The notes under the pieces were generated by a model. The model did not search any database, had not been told where the DNA came from, and saw only the letters and a list, made by a program, of their open reading frames with translations. Both the position numbers and the translations under genes were made by a program. From positions 186,001 through 250,000 of the forward strand of contig NZ_FONS01000003.1 of the NCBI RefSeq assembly GCF_900112985.1: a stretch of 64,000 nt of DNA, written 5' to 3'. This document shows positions 35,256 through 43,399 of this stretch, in pieces. Origin of the DNA: Pedobacter antarcticus. GTDB lineage: Bacteria > Bacteroidota > Bacteroidia > Sphingobacteriales > Sphingobacteriaceae. Numbering within the stretch: the first letter of the stretch is position 1; every line of letters starts with the position of its first letter.

Positions 35256-36191
35256 ATGGGTACAGCAGACGACTTCATGAATTCATTCTTTGCAGCCTAT
35301 CCCCATGCCCGGAATGGTACACTGAGTATAGAAGAACTCAACATTCTGATGTATGAACATCAGCAAAAGATAAATAATAGCCCACTTGATAATTTTGACG
35401 GCATAAGCCCTGAGCAGATGAACGCTCTACTTTATGCACCATTTGCACCTGACAATATATTACAGTTTAAAAAGGATATGGATTTCCATGTTAGCAAATC
35501 GCCATTTTTCAGACTGTCAGAGATCCTGATAAATGAAATACGTCAGGCAGGAAGTTTAAAACTCACTGTAAATGGCAATCTGCCTATCCGTATCTGTGAA
35601 CTTCTTTGTGGCCAAAATCTGATCAATTGGCCATATATGCAGTTGGTTAAACGAGTTCGCGAAGAAGAGATTCCCTACCTCTGGCCGCTGAAGCAATATC
35701 TATTGGATGAAGGGATAGTAAAAAAACGAAACAATGCTTTATCGCTGACAAAAAATGGCGAGAAACGACTTGAGGAGTCGATGTCAGTTCGTTTTATCCA
35801 AATGTTCAATTACTTTGGAACCCGATTTCATTGGAATAATTTCTATGAACTTCAGGACAATGGTAAATATGGTCAGCTGGGTTGGACATATTCACTAGTG
35901 CTTTTAGCAAAATATGGAGATAGCGCTCGAAAAAGTGACTTCTACAGCCTTAAACTGATTCAGGCTTTTGAAGAACATTTATGGGAGGCACATCAGAACG
36001 GCAAAGAAGGGAAAGCTAATGAAGATTTTCACCAAGCCTATAAGATTCGTTTCTTTGAATGTTTCGCCAATTGGTTTGGACTGGTGAACATTGAGTCTAA
36101 AAGTGACCGGAGTTTCTCATACTTTGATCGACCGCTCATAACCAAGTCCGAGTTATTTAATCAACTTTTCGAATTAAATTATACCCGATGA
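35256..36191 (+). CDS. Protein of unknown function (311 aa)
   Basis: I do not recognise this family. The 311-residue protein has no signal peptide or membrane segment. It is rich in aromatic residues and Leu, and a central part (INWPYMQLVKRVREEEIPYLWPLKQYLLDEGIVKKRNNALSLTKNGEKRL) looks like a winged-helix arrangement, possibly a DNA-binding or protein-binding module. The C-terminal half has FHQAYKIRFFECFANWFGL. A possible -7 element TAAATTGT lies at 35229-35236. Confidence 0.65.
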   Translation: MGTADDFMNSFFAAYPHARNGTLSIEELNILMYEHQQKINNSPLDNFDGISPEQMNALLYAPFAPDNILQFKKDMDFHVSKSPFFRLSEILINEIRQAGSLKLTVNGNLPIRICELLCGQNLINWPYMQLVKRVREEEIPYLWPLKQYLLDEGIVKKRNNALSLTKNGEKRLEESMSVRFIQMFNYFGTRFHWNNFYELQDNGKYGQLGWTYSLVLLAKYGDSARKSDFYSLKLIQAFEEHLWEAHQNGKEGKANEDFHQAYKIRFFECFANWFGLVNIESKSDRSFSYFDRPLITKSELFNQLFELNYTR

Positions 36192-36574
36192 AAACTATTG
36201 TTAAAGTCGATTAGAGCCGTTTTTCACATAACACCGTGGTGACATTATCGAATCTGTTTACTATTGATCATGATTATGAACTTTTTTGGTCATTCAGAAA
36301 TTCATATAACTCACAGAAAAAAGAAGTGTTAAGTGCCGTAAAAATCGCTGAAAAATAAACTTGAACCCTTTGTGCAGCTTTTGATACTGGTTAGGGTGGT
36401 TAATAAGGGAAATGTTTTGGTGAAAGAGGAATTCGATGCTGCACAACAGTTTTGAGAGTTTTAAAAGGTCGTCTCTAACACTCATATTACAGCAGAAATT
36501 ACGTGGATTATTTGATACGGGTGATGAAATTCTATAAAATCAAAAAGCTCATCGAAGCATGAGCTTTTGATAAG
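36192..36574. other. Gene-free stretch without recognisable content
   Basis: This 383-base stretch holds short frames with poor coding character on both strands and no RNA gene that I can recognise. Its only clear structure is the terminator hairpin at its right end. Confidence 0.5.
36543..36568 (-). terminator. Terminator after the DUF3892 gene
   Basis: AAAAGCTCAT (36543-36552) pairs with ATGAGCTTTT (36559-36568). Read on the minus strand, the hairpin lies just after the DUF3892 stop and is followed by a T-rich tail. Confidence 0.65.
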
Positions 36575-36811
36575 TTAGCCATAAGAGGAATACTTTAAGC
36601 TGCTTATTGAAGATTTAAAGCTCTTGATCAATTTATAATTCCACACCCAGGTCGTAGCACTGTTTCCGACTACCTCTAAAACGGCTGTCGCTTGAGCCTT
36701 GGTTTTCTTAACTACTCGTCCCGTTAAGTTTTCCATAATGGTGTGAAATGCATAGGCCACAATCGTGTCATTAGAATCTTTACAGACACCAGAAATTCTA
36801 TATTTTGCCAT
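36575..36811 (-). CDS. DUF3892 domain protein
   Basis: A 78-residue protein beginning MAKYRISGVCKDSND, which matches the usual start of the small DUF3892 family (a basic beta-strand-rich protein of unknown function). The frame could start at 36841, but those ten extra residues are hydrophobic and outside the family, so 36811 is used. It is followed by its own terminator and sits next to the HipBA pair in a small accessory block. Confidence 0.7.
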   Translation of the reverse strand: MAKYRISGVCKDSNDTIVAYAFHTIMENLTGRVVKKTKAQATAVLEVVGNSATTWVWNYKLIKSFKSSISSLKYSSYG

Positions 36812-36976
36812 AAGTTTTTTTTTAAAAAAAATTAAGCACAAGACACACTACAGCCTCACGGTTTTCCGTAAATTGATAATCAATTATCCATGCGTCAGAT
36901 CATGAGCAAATTAGGCCACTTTGCTGAAGGATCAATATTTGTAACATAGAGGTTTTCACAAAAAAGTATTCCCCTG

Positions 36977-38263
36977 TCATATGTTCAATAAGGTTTTTTC
37001 AATTTCTCTTTTGATATCTTCTTTCACTTTTGCCTGATCAGCATATACGGACCATTTGTTTATGCTCTGTTGTATTTCTGATATTATAGAATCAGCCTTT
37101 TTAATATTCATCTGCTCGGCAACACTTACGAGATCAGATCTATTAAAATTTTCTCGTTTGCCATTTACTGTCAACGATTGCTTACTTACCCATATACTTC
37201 CAGGGCGATAAGCATGACATACATCAAATGCAGGCGCAAGCTTCCATTCTCCATGCTTATCCATCATAAAAGAAAAATTTTTAGTATGGTCGTCACAGTT
37301 TCTTGCAATTACATTAAACACCATCCTTCTAAATAATTGCTCCGCCTGTGGGTAAGGTAATAAGAGCATCCGCATCGTCTGAAATAGCTCTTCATAACTA
37401 TGTATCCCAACCTCATTGAAGTCAGCATGCGACATCGCACACCAGCTTTGCACATGGATTTTTCCCTTGCCAAGCACTCTGTCAAAACGCTTTGTCATAA
37501 AATGAGCACGGTCATCTTCTTCCAATAACTTGCATTCCATCATTTCTATACCACAGTCTGTTGCCATTAAATAATAGGCCATTTCAACTCTTCCATAACC
37601 ATAAGTTTCACCGAATTGGCTATCATGCACTCCGTCAAATTTTATAAGCCAGTGCGTAAATCCTTTAGGTACATCTGCCTGCCCCGATCTTACTTCTTTT
37701 GTTTGGTCATTATAGGCTATTAAAGCTTTAGCTCGTGCTCCTCCCGCAGAAGTTCCAATTTTAATAATATCCAGGAGTGCCTTTTCCTTATTATTACTTA
37801 GATCGGCATTGAAATTCTGACGATTGTTTAAAATGTCTCTAGCTATATCTATTAAACCTGATATTTCAAGTTTTGTAGATGATTCGCCTCCCTTTGGATT
37901 TACAGGCTCAAACTCTAATGCACCCATACCACGATTACCAACAAAGCAGAGCATTTCAACAGGATTCATACTGTCGGGAGCACGTCCATTTCTTGCCAAC
38001 CAAGCATTTATCAAAGTATTTCCATATCTATCCGGGAGAATATCCGCGAGCAGGCCCGGAAGCCCCTTAAAGGTGATATTTCCTGCGAGTTCAGGAAATG
38101 AAAATATTTGGCCTGTTCGTTCAATAGGGATTTTTATAGGTGCAATATCCCAACCATGACTTGAAAAACTTTTATCATATTCAAAGCTCGCAAACCTTCT
38201 TTCTTCATCCCATAAAACTGCACCAACTCTTTTATTCCATAAATTTATATATGCTGTATTCAT
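36977..38263 (-). CDS. hipA: HipA-type serine/threonine kinase toxin
   Basis: The 428-residue length fits the family. In E. coli, HipA phosphorylates glutamyl-tRNA synthetase and brings on dormancy. Visible parts: the N-terminal Couple_hipA region (VGAVLWDEERRFASFEYD), the gly-rich ATP/activation loop GTSAGGARAK near residue 170 with the autophosphorylatable Ser position, the catalytic NCDDHTKNFSF near 318 with its Asp, and the metal-binding Asp in LAPAFDVCHAY near 340. All kinase residues are present, so it should be active. The start overlaps the stop of hipB by one base, so the pair is translationally coupled. Confidence 0.9.
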   Translation of the reverse strand: MNTAYINLWNKRVGAVLWDEERRFASFEYDKSFSSHGWDIAPIKIPIERTGQIFSFPELAGNITFKGLPGLLADILPDRYGNTLINAWLARNGRAPDSMNPVEMLCFVGNRGMGALEFEPVNPKGGESSTKLEISGLIDIARDILNNRQNFNADLSNNKEKALLDIIKIGTSAGGARAKALIAYNDQTKEVRSGQADVPKGFTHWLIKFDGVHDSQFGETYGYGRVEMAYYLMATDCGIEMMECKLLEEDDRAHFMTKRFDRVLGKGKIHVQSWCAMSHADFNEVGIHSYEELFQTMRMLLLPYPQAEQLFRRMVFNVIARNCDDHTKNFSFMMDKHGEWKLAPAFDVCHAYRPGSIWVSKQSLTVNGKRENFNRSDLVSVAEQMNIKKADSIISEIQQSINKWSVYADQAKVKEDIKREIEKTLLNI

Positions 38264-38610
38264 TACCAGTCGGATTTCTGTTTTGGCGATTTACTATTAT
38301 CCCTTTTTACGCGTAGCCTTTGTTTTTGTTCTAGGGCCGCGAATTGCATAGGACTTAGTTGAGGCTTAACTTCCATTTCTTGAAAAACATGAAGTTTTTT
38401 CAATGCACGTAATACTTGTATTAAAGACAATATATTGACAGGCTTTCCTTTCTCAAGCTGGCTTAAAGTTGTCCTGTTCATTCCTGCATCTTTAGCTAAC
38501 TCGAGTTGTGTTTTGTTTTGAGAAATTCGATTTGACCTTACATACTTTCCGATTGTGGCAAGGTAATAAAGGTCACTTTTAGAATAAATGTCGATGTCTG
38601 ACTGTTCCAT
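38263..38610 (-). CDS. hipB: HipB-like antitoxin, XRE family
   Basis: A 115-residue protein with a Cro/C1 helix-turn-helix at about residues 24-75 (SNRISQNKTQLELAKDAGMNRTTLSQLEKGKPVNILSLIQVLRAL) and a basic disordered tail. It would bind and inhibit HipA and repress the operon by binding the palindromes upstream. It is longer than E. coli HipB (88 aa) at the N- and C-termini. Confidence 0.9.
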   Translation of the reverse strand: MEQSDIDIYSKSDLYYLATIGKYVRSNRISQNKTQLELAKDAGMNRTTLSQLEKGKPVNILSLIQVLRALKKLHVFQEMEVKPQLSPMQFAALEQKQRLRVKRDNSKSPKQKSDW

Positions 38611-38650
38611 CTTTAAAGCTATTAAATTATGTAATGATGACTTACTCCAA

Positions 38651-38658
38651 CAAATATA
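38651..38658 (-). promoter_or_regulatory. -7 element of the hipBA promoter
   Basis: On the minus strand it reads TATATTTG, matching TAnnTTTG. It lies between a half operator (TAATGATG, 38632-38639) and the full operator (38686-38709), so HipB binding could block polymerase. Confidence 0.5.
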
Positions 38659-38685
38659 ATACTTTTAAACGTAATAATTTAGATT

Positions 38686-38709
38686 TAATGATGAGTAATG
38701 CCATCATTA
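38686..38709. promoter_or_regulatory. hipBA operator
   Basis: TAATGATG-N8-CATCATTA is a perfect 8 bp inverted repeat with an 8-base spacer. This is the same architecture as the E. coli HipB operators (TATCC-N8-GGATA) but with a different sequence. One matching half site lies at 38632-38639. Confidence 0.65.
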
Positions 38710-38825
38710 ATTGACAACATTCGCACTAATGAGGAGAATGTCCATCATAAGGAATTTTTAACACAAAATCAACAGATCTCACCCTAATAATTTGGCCGTT
38801 GACAAAGAGATAATGTGACTATCTC

Positions 38826-38852
38826 AATTTTCGTGACAGTGTAACGAAAATT
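38826..38852. repeat. Perfect inverted repeat between hipBA and tmRNA
   Basis: AATTTTCGT-N9-ACGAAAATT, a 9 bp perfect dyad within a gene-free stretch (38611-38955). It has no T run in the right place for a terminator. Its role is unknown. Confidence 0.45.
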
Positions 38853-38955
38853 TTCTGCAATTCGAAAATCGCAATATTATCATTTTTTTTATTCAGACTT
38901 GTCCGGAATTAATCAATTTATTAGACACTCGCATTTATACAAAAGTTTCTAAATA

Positions 38956-38990
38956 AAAAAAGCCTCTGAGATAATCTCAGAGGCTTTTTT
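38956..38990 (-). terminator. Terminator of the tmRNA gene
   Basis: AAAAAAGCCTCTGAGA pairs with TCTCAGAGGCTTTTTT around a 3-base loop, immediately after the tmRNA 3' end on the minus strand. Confidence 0.85.
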
Positions 38991-39355
38991 GGTGGAGCCG
39001 AAGGGGTTCGAACCCTTGTCCAGTTGTGTGGCAAATTATGCCTTCTACATGCTTATTTTCCACTTTATTTTCGGGATCAGACGGGCCGGAAACCTACCTT
39101 GCCTTTCTCCTTAGGTACTTTATCTCGCGACTGTATCGTACCTTACAATCGCCAGCGTCATTTATTTCGATGCCCCGGATTCTAGCCTAAAAACGCAGCA
39201 ACCAGAGGGACAAAAGCTATCTAATTCTAAATTAGGCAGCTAAGGCGTAGTTATTTTCGCCAATTATAGTGTGAACGTTCACTTTAAGTGCTCTCCGTAC
39301 AACGCACTGCATGCTAACATACGTACCTCCACCCTGTCAAATCCAAAACGGCCCC
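38990..39355 (-). ncRNA. ssrA: Transfer-messenger RNA (tmRNA)
   Basis: The minus strand starts GGGGCCGTTTTGGATTTGAC and ends with a tRNA-Ala-like T arm (AGGGTTCGAACCCCT), then GGCTCCACCA with CCA encoded. The acceptor ends pair with each other. The tag frame at 39261-39232 reads GENNYALAA and stops, ending with the Ala-Ala degron recognised by ClpXP-type proteases. With SmpB it frees ribosomes stalled on broken mRNAs. The total of 366 bases is a normal length for a one-piece tmRNA. Confidence 0.95.
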
Positions 39356-39402
39356 ATATGTAAAGAAAACTTAAAACATAGGCTTTTCAGCTTTCCTTGC
39401 CA

Positions 39403-39431
39403 CAAAAGTACAATAAATATACCAAACTCAA
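39403..39431 (-). promoter_or_regulatory. Promoter of ssrA
   Basis: On the minus strand TTG (39431-39429), an 18-base spacer and TACTTTTG (39410-39403) match the Bacteroidota consensus. The precursor would carry about 40 extra 5' bases, removed by RNase P. Confidence 0.65.
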
Positions 39432-39483
39432 TCAGAAGGGGTTTAAGAAAAATAAAAAAAGCATGAACGTTTTTGAACGATAA

Positions 39484-39816
39484 TCAGACCGTTAAGTCAA
39501 CTACCTTGGCATCAAGGGCATTCTTCATTACTGATTCAATCCCGTTATCTCTTCCGGAGGCACTTTCGTACATTTCACTTTTGCCGATTACCTGACCGTT
39601 ACTAGCCTTTAAGTTAAAATAGAATTTATTGTTTTTGGAAACCAGCCTGTCAAAACGCTCTGGATATACGGAGTTTTTCTTGACGGATTGAATTCCGTTT
39701 TCACAATTTGCTTTGGTCGTATATCCCTCACTCGGCAAAATCTCTTCTCCATTACCCGCCTTCAGGCTAAACTGGAATTCTCCATTGCTTCTCTTTTTAA
39801 TTTCAAATTTTGACAT
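39484..39816 (-). CDS. DUF1508 (YegP-like) protein with two repeats
   Basis: A 110-residue protein made of two copies of the short UPF0339/DUF1508 fold: KRSNGEFQFSLKAGNGEEIL with ENGIQSVKKN, and KNNKFYFNLKASNGQVIG with DNGIESVMKNA. YegP-like proteins are often induced in stress; their function is not settled. It is monocistronic by appearance. Confidence 0.88.
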   Translation of the reverse strand: MSKFEIKKRSNGEFQFSLKAGNGEEILPSEGYTTKANCENGIQSVKKNSVYPERFDRLVSKNNKFYFNLKASNGQVIGKSEMYESASGRDNGIESVMKNALDAKVVDLTV

Positions 39817-39921
39817 AATTGAATAATTTAGATAAGAAATACACCAAACAGGCGAACAACCTGTATTACAGTTAAAAATAATGTAAAATACATTAAATTA
39901 AAAGATGATTTCAGAAAAAAC

Positions 39922-42708
39922 TTATACCACTGACTGAGGGATACTGAAATAGAACGTCGACCCCTGACCTTTTTCACTTTCTACCCAGATCTTACCATCA
40001 TGCCGGCGTACAATTTCCGCAGCCAAATAAAGGCCAATTCCAAATCCAGAAATCTGTTTGGTATATTTTCCTTCCACTCTATAGAAACGGTCGAAAAGAT
40101 GGCCGATATCTCTTTTACTGATCCCGATTCCAGTATCACTGACACTGACAAATGCCTGCCCCGCTCTGAAACCACAAATAATCGTTATTATGCCCCCCTG
40201 AGGTGAATATTTAACGGCATTGCTAATCAGGTTTGTCAGCACCTGACCTAACTTTTCAAAATCTGCGTATATCTTTACCGATACAGACGGTTCAAAAAAT
40301 AATTTATGGCTCGAAACAATCAGCCTGGTTTCCTCAATTTGCTGCAAAATCAAGTCATTTAGCAAAAATTCAGATTTTTCAAGATGAATCTGTCCTGATT
40401 CCAGTCTATCCACACTGAGAAAGCTATTAATCATGGTACTCATTTTCCCTATCTGCAATTCGACCTTATCAAGTGATGCAGAAGTGTGATTATCATTATG
40501 AATTCTGGCTTTCCTGTTCAGCACCTGAACATGGGCTTTCAATGAGGTCAATGGAGTCTTAAGCTCATGGCTAACCATGCTTATAAAGTCATTCTTCCTG
40601 ATTTCATTTTCTTTCTGAGCAGTAATATCTAGAACCGCTCCTATAAAACGTAAGGGGACACCATATTCATTAAAAAATGCTTTCCCTTTTGCTCTGATCC
40701 ACCTGGTTTTTCCGTCTTCCGCACCAATAGTACGGTATTCAGCATCATAGTCTCCATTACTTTTTTCCTGATTCAAAGTATGTTTAATGAGATCACTCAT
40801 TCTTTCCCGATCGTCCTCATGCATCCCGTTAATAAGATCTCGTTCCATATTTAAAGGCCTCTGGTGGGTAATTCCGAACATTTGGCGGCAACGTTCATCC
40901 CACTCCATGCGGCTGTTGACGAGGTCATGATCGAATGTACCGAATTGTGCAGCTTCACGGGATAACCGCGCCTTCTCATATGCACGCTCCAATTCCTTTC
41001 TATCACTGATTTGTTTAGTAACATCTTGCGTCACACCAACTACTTTTAGGATCTCACCATTTTCATCATACTGCGGTTTGCCATAGGCTTCTATCCAGTG
41101 CAAGGTACCGTCGGCCCAGCGCACGGCGTATTCTATCTCATAAATCTGTCTTTCGGCAATCGACTTTTGTATTGTATCACTCACTAACTGATGATAGTCG
41201 GGCAGTATTTGCGAAATCAAATCGTTGTAAGCAAAAGAATCATCTGCAGGCCGGCCAAGATTAGCAAGAAATTGAGCCGTGCAAAGCATTTTACCCGTCT
41301 TAGGTTCCAATTCGTAAGATCCCAGGCTTGCGGCCTCTAAAGCAATCTGAAGGCGGCTGTTAGTCTCTTCAAGAACGAGCAATGTATTTCTTTCCGCAGT
41401 GATATCTTGCAAAGTTCCACTAAACCTGGTAACCTCGTTTTTGTCATTAAATAAAGCACGCCCGGTCGTTCTTACCAGCCGTGGCTCAGACTGTTCAGGA
41501 TTTAAGATATAATATTCTACTCTGTAATATCCTCCGGTTTCAAATTTCAAAGCATCATTTAACGCCTTTTCCACATGTGGCCGATCCTTGGTTGCAATCC
41601 GACTCAGAGCCTGACGTAAAGTAATCCCGTCACCTTCTGGAAATCCGAACCAAGTATACAACCGTCTGTTTCCAGTAAATAACTGACTGCCAGTATTAAA
41701 ATCCCATGTCGCCAGTCCAGCCGCATCCACAGCAAATTGAAACTGATCTTCATTATACTTAATCTGATCTGAAACAAACTTGTCTTTTTCCCGCCTTAGA
41801 GAGTAAGAAATGGTTGTACCGATCAGGAAACCTATATTTTCAAGAAACTGCCTGTAGTTATCATCAAAATAGATCTGACTGTTCAGCCCGGCGACAAAAA
41901 CACCTATTACCTGAAACTCACCCTGTATTACCGGTACTAAGAACACATTGTTATTTTCCAGCTTCAGAAACAACGGCTTTCCGCAAGCAATTACGTCCGG
42001 TAAAGCAGATTCCAGTCTATCTGTTTCAATAATAAGCTCGCCTGTTACCTGTTTGAGATTAAATCCCCCATGCTTATCCGTTTCGTATAATGCCGCAAAA
42101 GGAATGTCTCTTCTTTCCCGTTGTAAAGGTCCGAGCACTTCTTCAAAAGCGCTGCCCAGCTTATCAAATTTTGCAGATGCTGATTTGAACTGTTTTAGAA
42201 GTGACGCCCGTCGCTCAGCCAGCACACGGTCTGTAGTCTCCATAAGAGAATTAAAAATTCCGCAGACCTTACCTGAAGCATCTATTATCGGGGATAAAGT
42301 ATAATTAAAATAAGCTTGTTCAATGAAACCGTATCTGTTCAGCAGAAACAACTCATCAACTGCATTAACGGCTGACCGGGAAGAAATTACCTGTTCGAAT
42401 AAAGCCTGAGTTTGTTTCCAGGATTCAGGCCAGGCCCTGTACCTGGGCAGCCCCAGGATATCGGGGTGATTGTTTCCTGCTATTTGAATATAACAGTCAT
42501 TATAGATCAGATTAAATTCGTCACCGCAATAAACCGCATTCGGAAAAGCGGAGTTCAGACAGATACTCACTGCAGTGCGGATACATTCAGGCCATTCATG
42601 AGGGGCTCCTAAAGAAGTTTCCTTCCAGCTGTAGTTACGGACCAGCCTGCCGGTCTCTCCTCCGCCACACATAAACTGTAATCTATTATCCAAATAATCT
42701 GGGCACAT
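39922..42708 (-). CDS. Multi-PAS sensor histidine kinase
   Basis: A 928-residue cytosolic kinase with no membrane segment. Domains in order: an N-terminal PAS-like region (about 20-165, LNSAFPNAVYCGDEFNLIYND), a GAF-like region (about 190-310), three PAS/PAC units (about 320-435, 450-565, 580-695; each ends with a DIT/DVT motif such as GTLQDITAER), HisKA with the phospho-accepting His in SHELKTPLTSL near residue 708, and a C-terminal ATPase (NLISNAVKYSP, SDTGIGI, GFGIGLYL). No receiver domain and no response regulator gene are nearby, so the partner is unknown. The signal is likely intracellular. Confidence 0.9.
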   Translation of the reverse strand: MCPDYLDNRLQFMCGGGETGRLVRNYSWKETSLGAPHEWPECIRTAVSICLNSAFPNAVYCGDEFNLIYNDCYIQIAGNNHPDILGLPRYRAWPESWKQTQALFEQVISSRSAVNAVDELFLLNRYGFIEQAYFNYTLSPIIDASGKVCGIFNSLMETTDRVLAERRASLLKQFKSASAKFDKLGSAFEEVLGPLQRERRDIPFAALYETDKHGGFNLKQVTGELIIETDRLESALPDVIACGKPLFLKLENNNVFLVPVIQGEFQVIGVFVAGLNSQIYFDDNYRQFLENIGFLIGTTISYSLRREKDKFVSDQIKYNEDQFQFAVDAAGLATWDFNTGSQLFTGNRRLYTWFGFPEGDGITLRQALSRIATKDRPHVEKALNDALKFETGGYYRVEYYILNPEQSEPRLVRTTGRALFNDKNEVTRFSGTLQDITAERNTLLVLEETNSRLQIALEAASLGSYELEPKTGKMLCTAQFLANLGRPADDSFAYNDLISQILPDYHQLVSDTIQKSIAERQIYEIEYAVRWADGTLHWIEAYGKPQYDENGEILKVVGVTQDVTKQISDRKELERAYEKARLSREAAQFGTFDHDLVNSRMEWDERCRQMFGITHQRPLNMERDLINGMHEDDRERMSDLIKHTLNQEKSNGDYDAEYRTIGAEDGKTRWIRAKGKAFFNEYGVPLRFIGAVLDITAQKENEIRKNDFISMVSHELKTPLTSLKAHVQVLNRKARIHNDNHTSASLDKVELQIGKMSTMINSFLSVDRLESGQIHLEKSEFLLNDLILQQIEETRLIVSSHKLFFEPSVSVKIYADFEKLGQVLTNLISNAVKYSPQGGIITIICGFRAGQAFVSVSDTGIGISKRDIGHLFDRFYRVEGKYTKQISGFGIGLYLAAEIVRRHDGKIWVESEKGQGSTFYFSIPQSVV

Positions 42709-42812
42709 ATCGGGTAATTATAAAACTAAATTACCTGAAATATTTAATTAAGTATGAATATTACAGATACATTTTATCTGCAGGGAAACTGTATATCTAA
42801 TATAATATCTGA

Positions 42813-42830
42813 TTGGCAGGAAAAATGCAA
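42813..42830 (+). promoter_or_regulatory. Candidate sigma-54 promoter
   Basis: TTGGCAGG-N5-TGCAA has GG (42815-42816) and GC (42827-42828) at the exact spacing required at -24 and -12. The predicted transcription start is near 42840. A small dyad, CAGATA-N5-TATCTG, lies at 42764-42780 upstream. Confidence 0.45.
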
Positions 42831-42847
42831 ATTCTTAAGAAGACAGT

Positions 42848-43159
42848 ATGTTAAAAACAGGTAGCAATCCTTTAAAAACTACAGTTAAAAGACCAGGGAA
42901 AAGAAAGCTGGAAACATCTTATCAGACATTAATTATGAAAAGTATTCAGATTAAAATCGCAAAAGAAATCTATCAGGTAGTGCAAAATTTCGCTAAAATC
43001 AACCTTTATCAGGTGTTCAGTGAGAAAGGCAACTTTGAAATCACCAGAACCCGTAGCAATGGAACCTGGAAGATATTAGCTCCGGGCAATAGCTCAATAA
43101 CTCTGCCTATCAATACATTAGGTAAGATCATAGAACAAAAGTTTGATGTGGTAATTTAG
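42848..43159 (+). CDS. Small basic protein of unknown function
   Basis: A frame of 103 residues. The part from the internal ATG at 42935 (MKSIQIKIAKEIYQVVQNFAKINLYQVF) looks like a compact alpha/beta domain of 74 residues and may be the true product. The first 29 residues are basic and low in structure. No family is recognised. It is divergent from the histidine kinase gene. Confidence 0.5.
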   Translation: MLKTGSNPLKTTVKRPGKRKLETSYQTLIMKSIQIKIAKEIYQVVQNFAKINLYQVFSEKGNFEITRTRSNGTWKILAPGNSSITLPINTLGKIIEQKFDVVI

Positions 43160-43279
43160 GAAAAAACATCCCCGACTGTTACTTTCAATCCCCATTGAGC
43201 AGCACATAAATGGCTTTTCGACGGATTCTGAATTTATCATTACAAATTTAAATAGCTATCTTCACCAAAAAAAAGGATT

Positions 43280-43399
43280 ATGACAACTATTAGCTCAGTT
43301 TTAGGAAACGGCGAAATTACAGCGATCATGCTAGTATTAACCGTAATAATTTGTGTTTTAGCTTTTTACTGGTCTTTCGGCATGAAAAAACACAATTAA
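43280..43399 (+). CDS. Small single-span membrane protein (39 aa)
   Basis: A short frame with a good ribosome-binding-like AAAAGGA before the ATG. It encodes a polar N-terminus (TTISSVLGNGEI), one membrane helix (TAIMLVLTVIICVLAFYWSF) and a basic end (GMKKHN), the normal topology of a small inner-membrane protein. It overlaps the end of the convergent helicase gene by four bases. The clean topology supports a real gene; the function is unknown. Confidence 0.5.
   Translation: MTTISSVLGNGEITAIMLVLTVIICVLAFYWSFGMKKHN

Noticed and set aside
36294..36485. Small antisense frame of 63 codons in the gap after the 311-residue protein
   Set aside because: No family, no initiation signal and low-complexity hydrophobic content.
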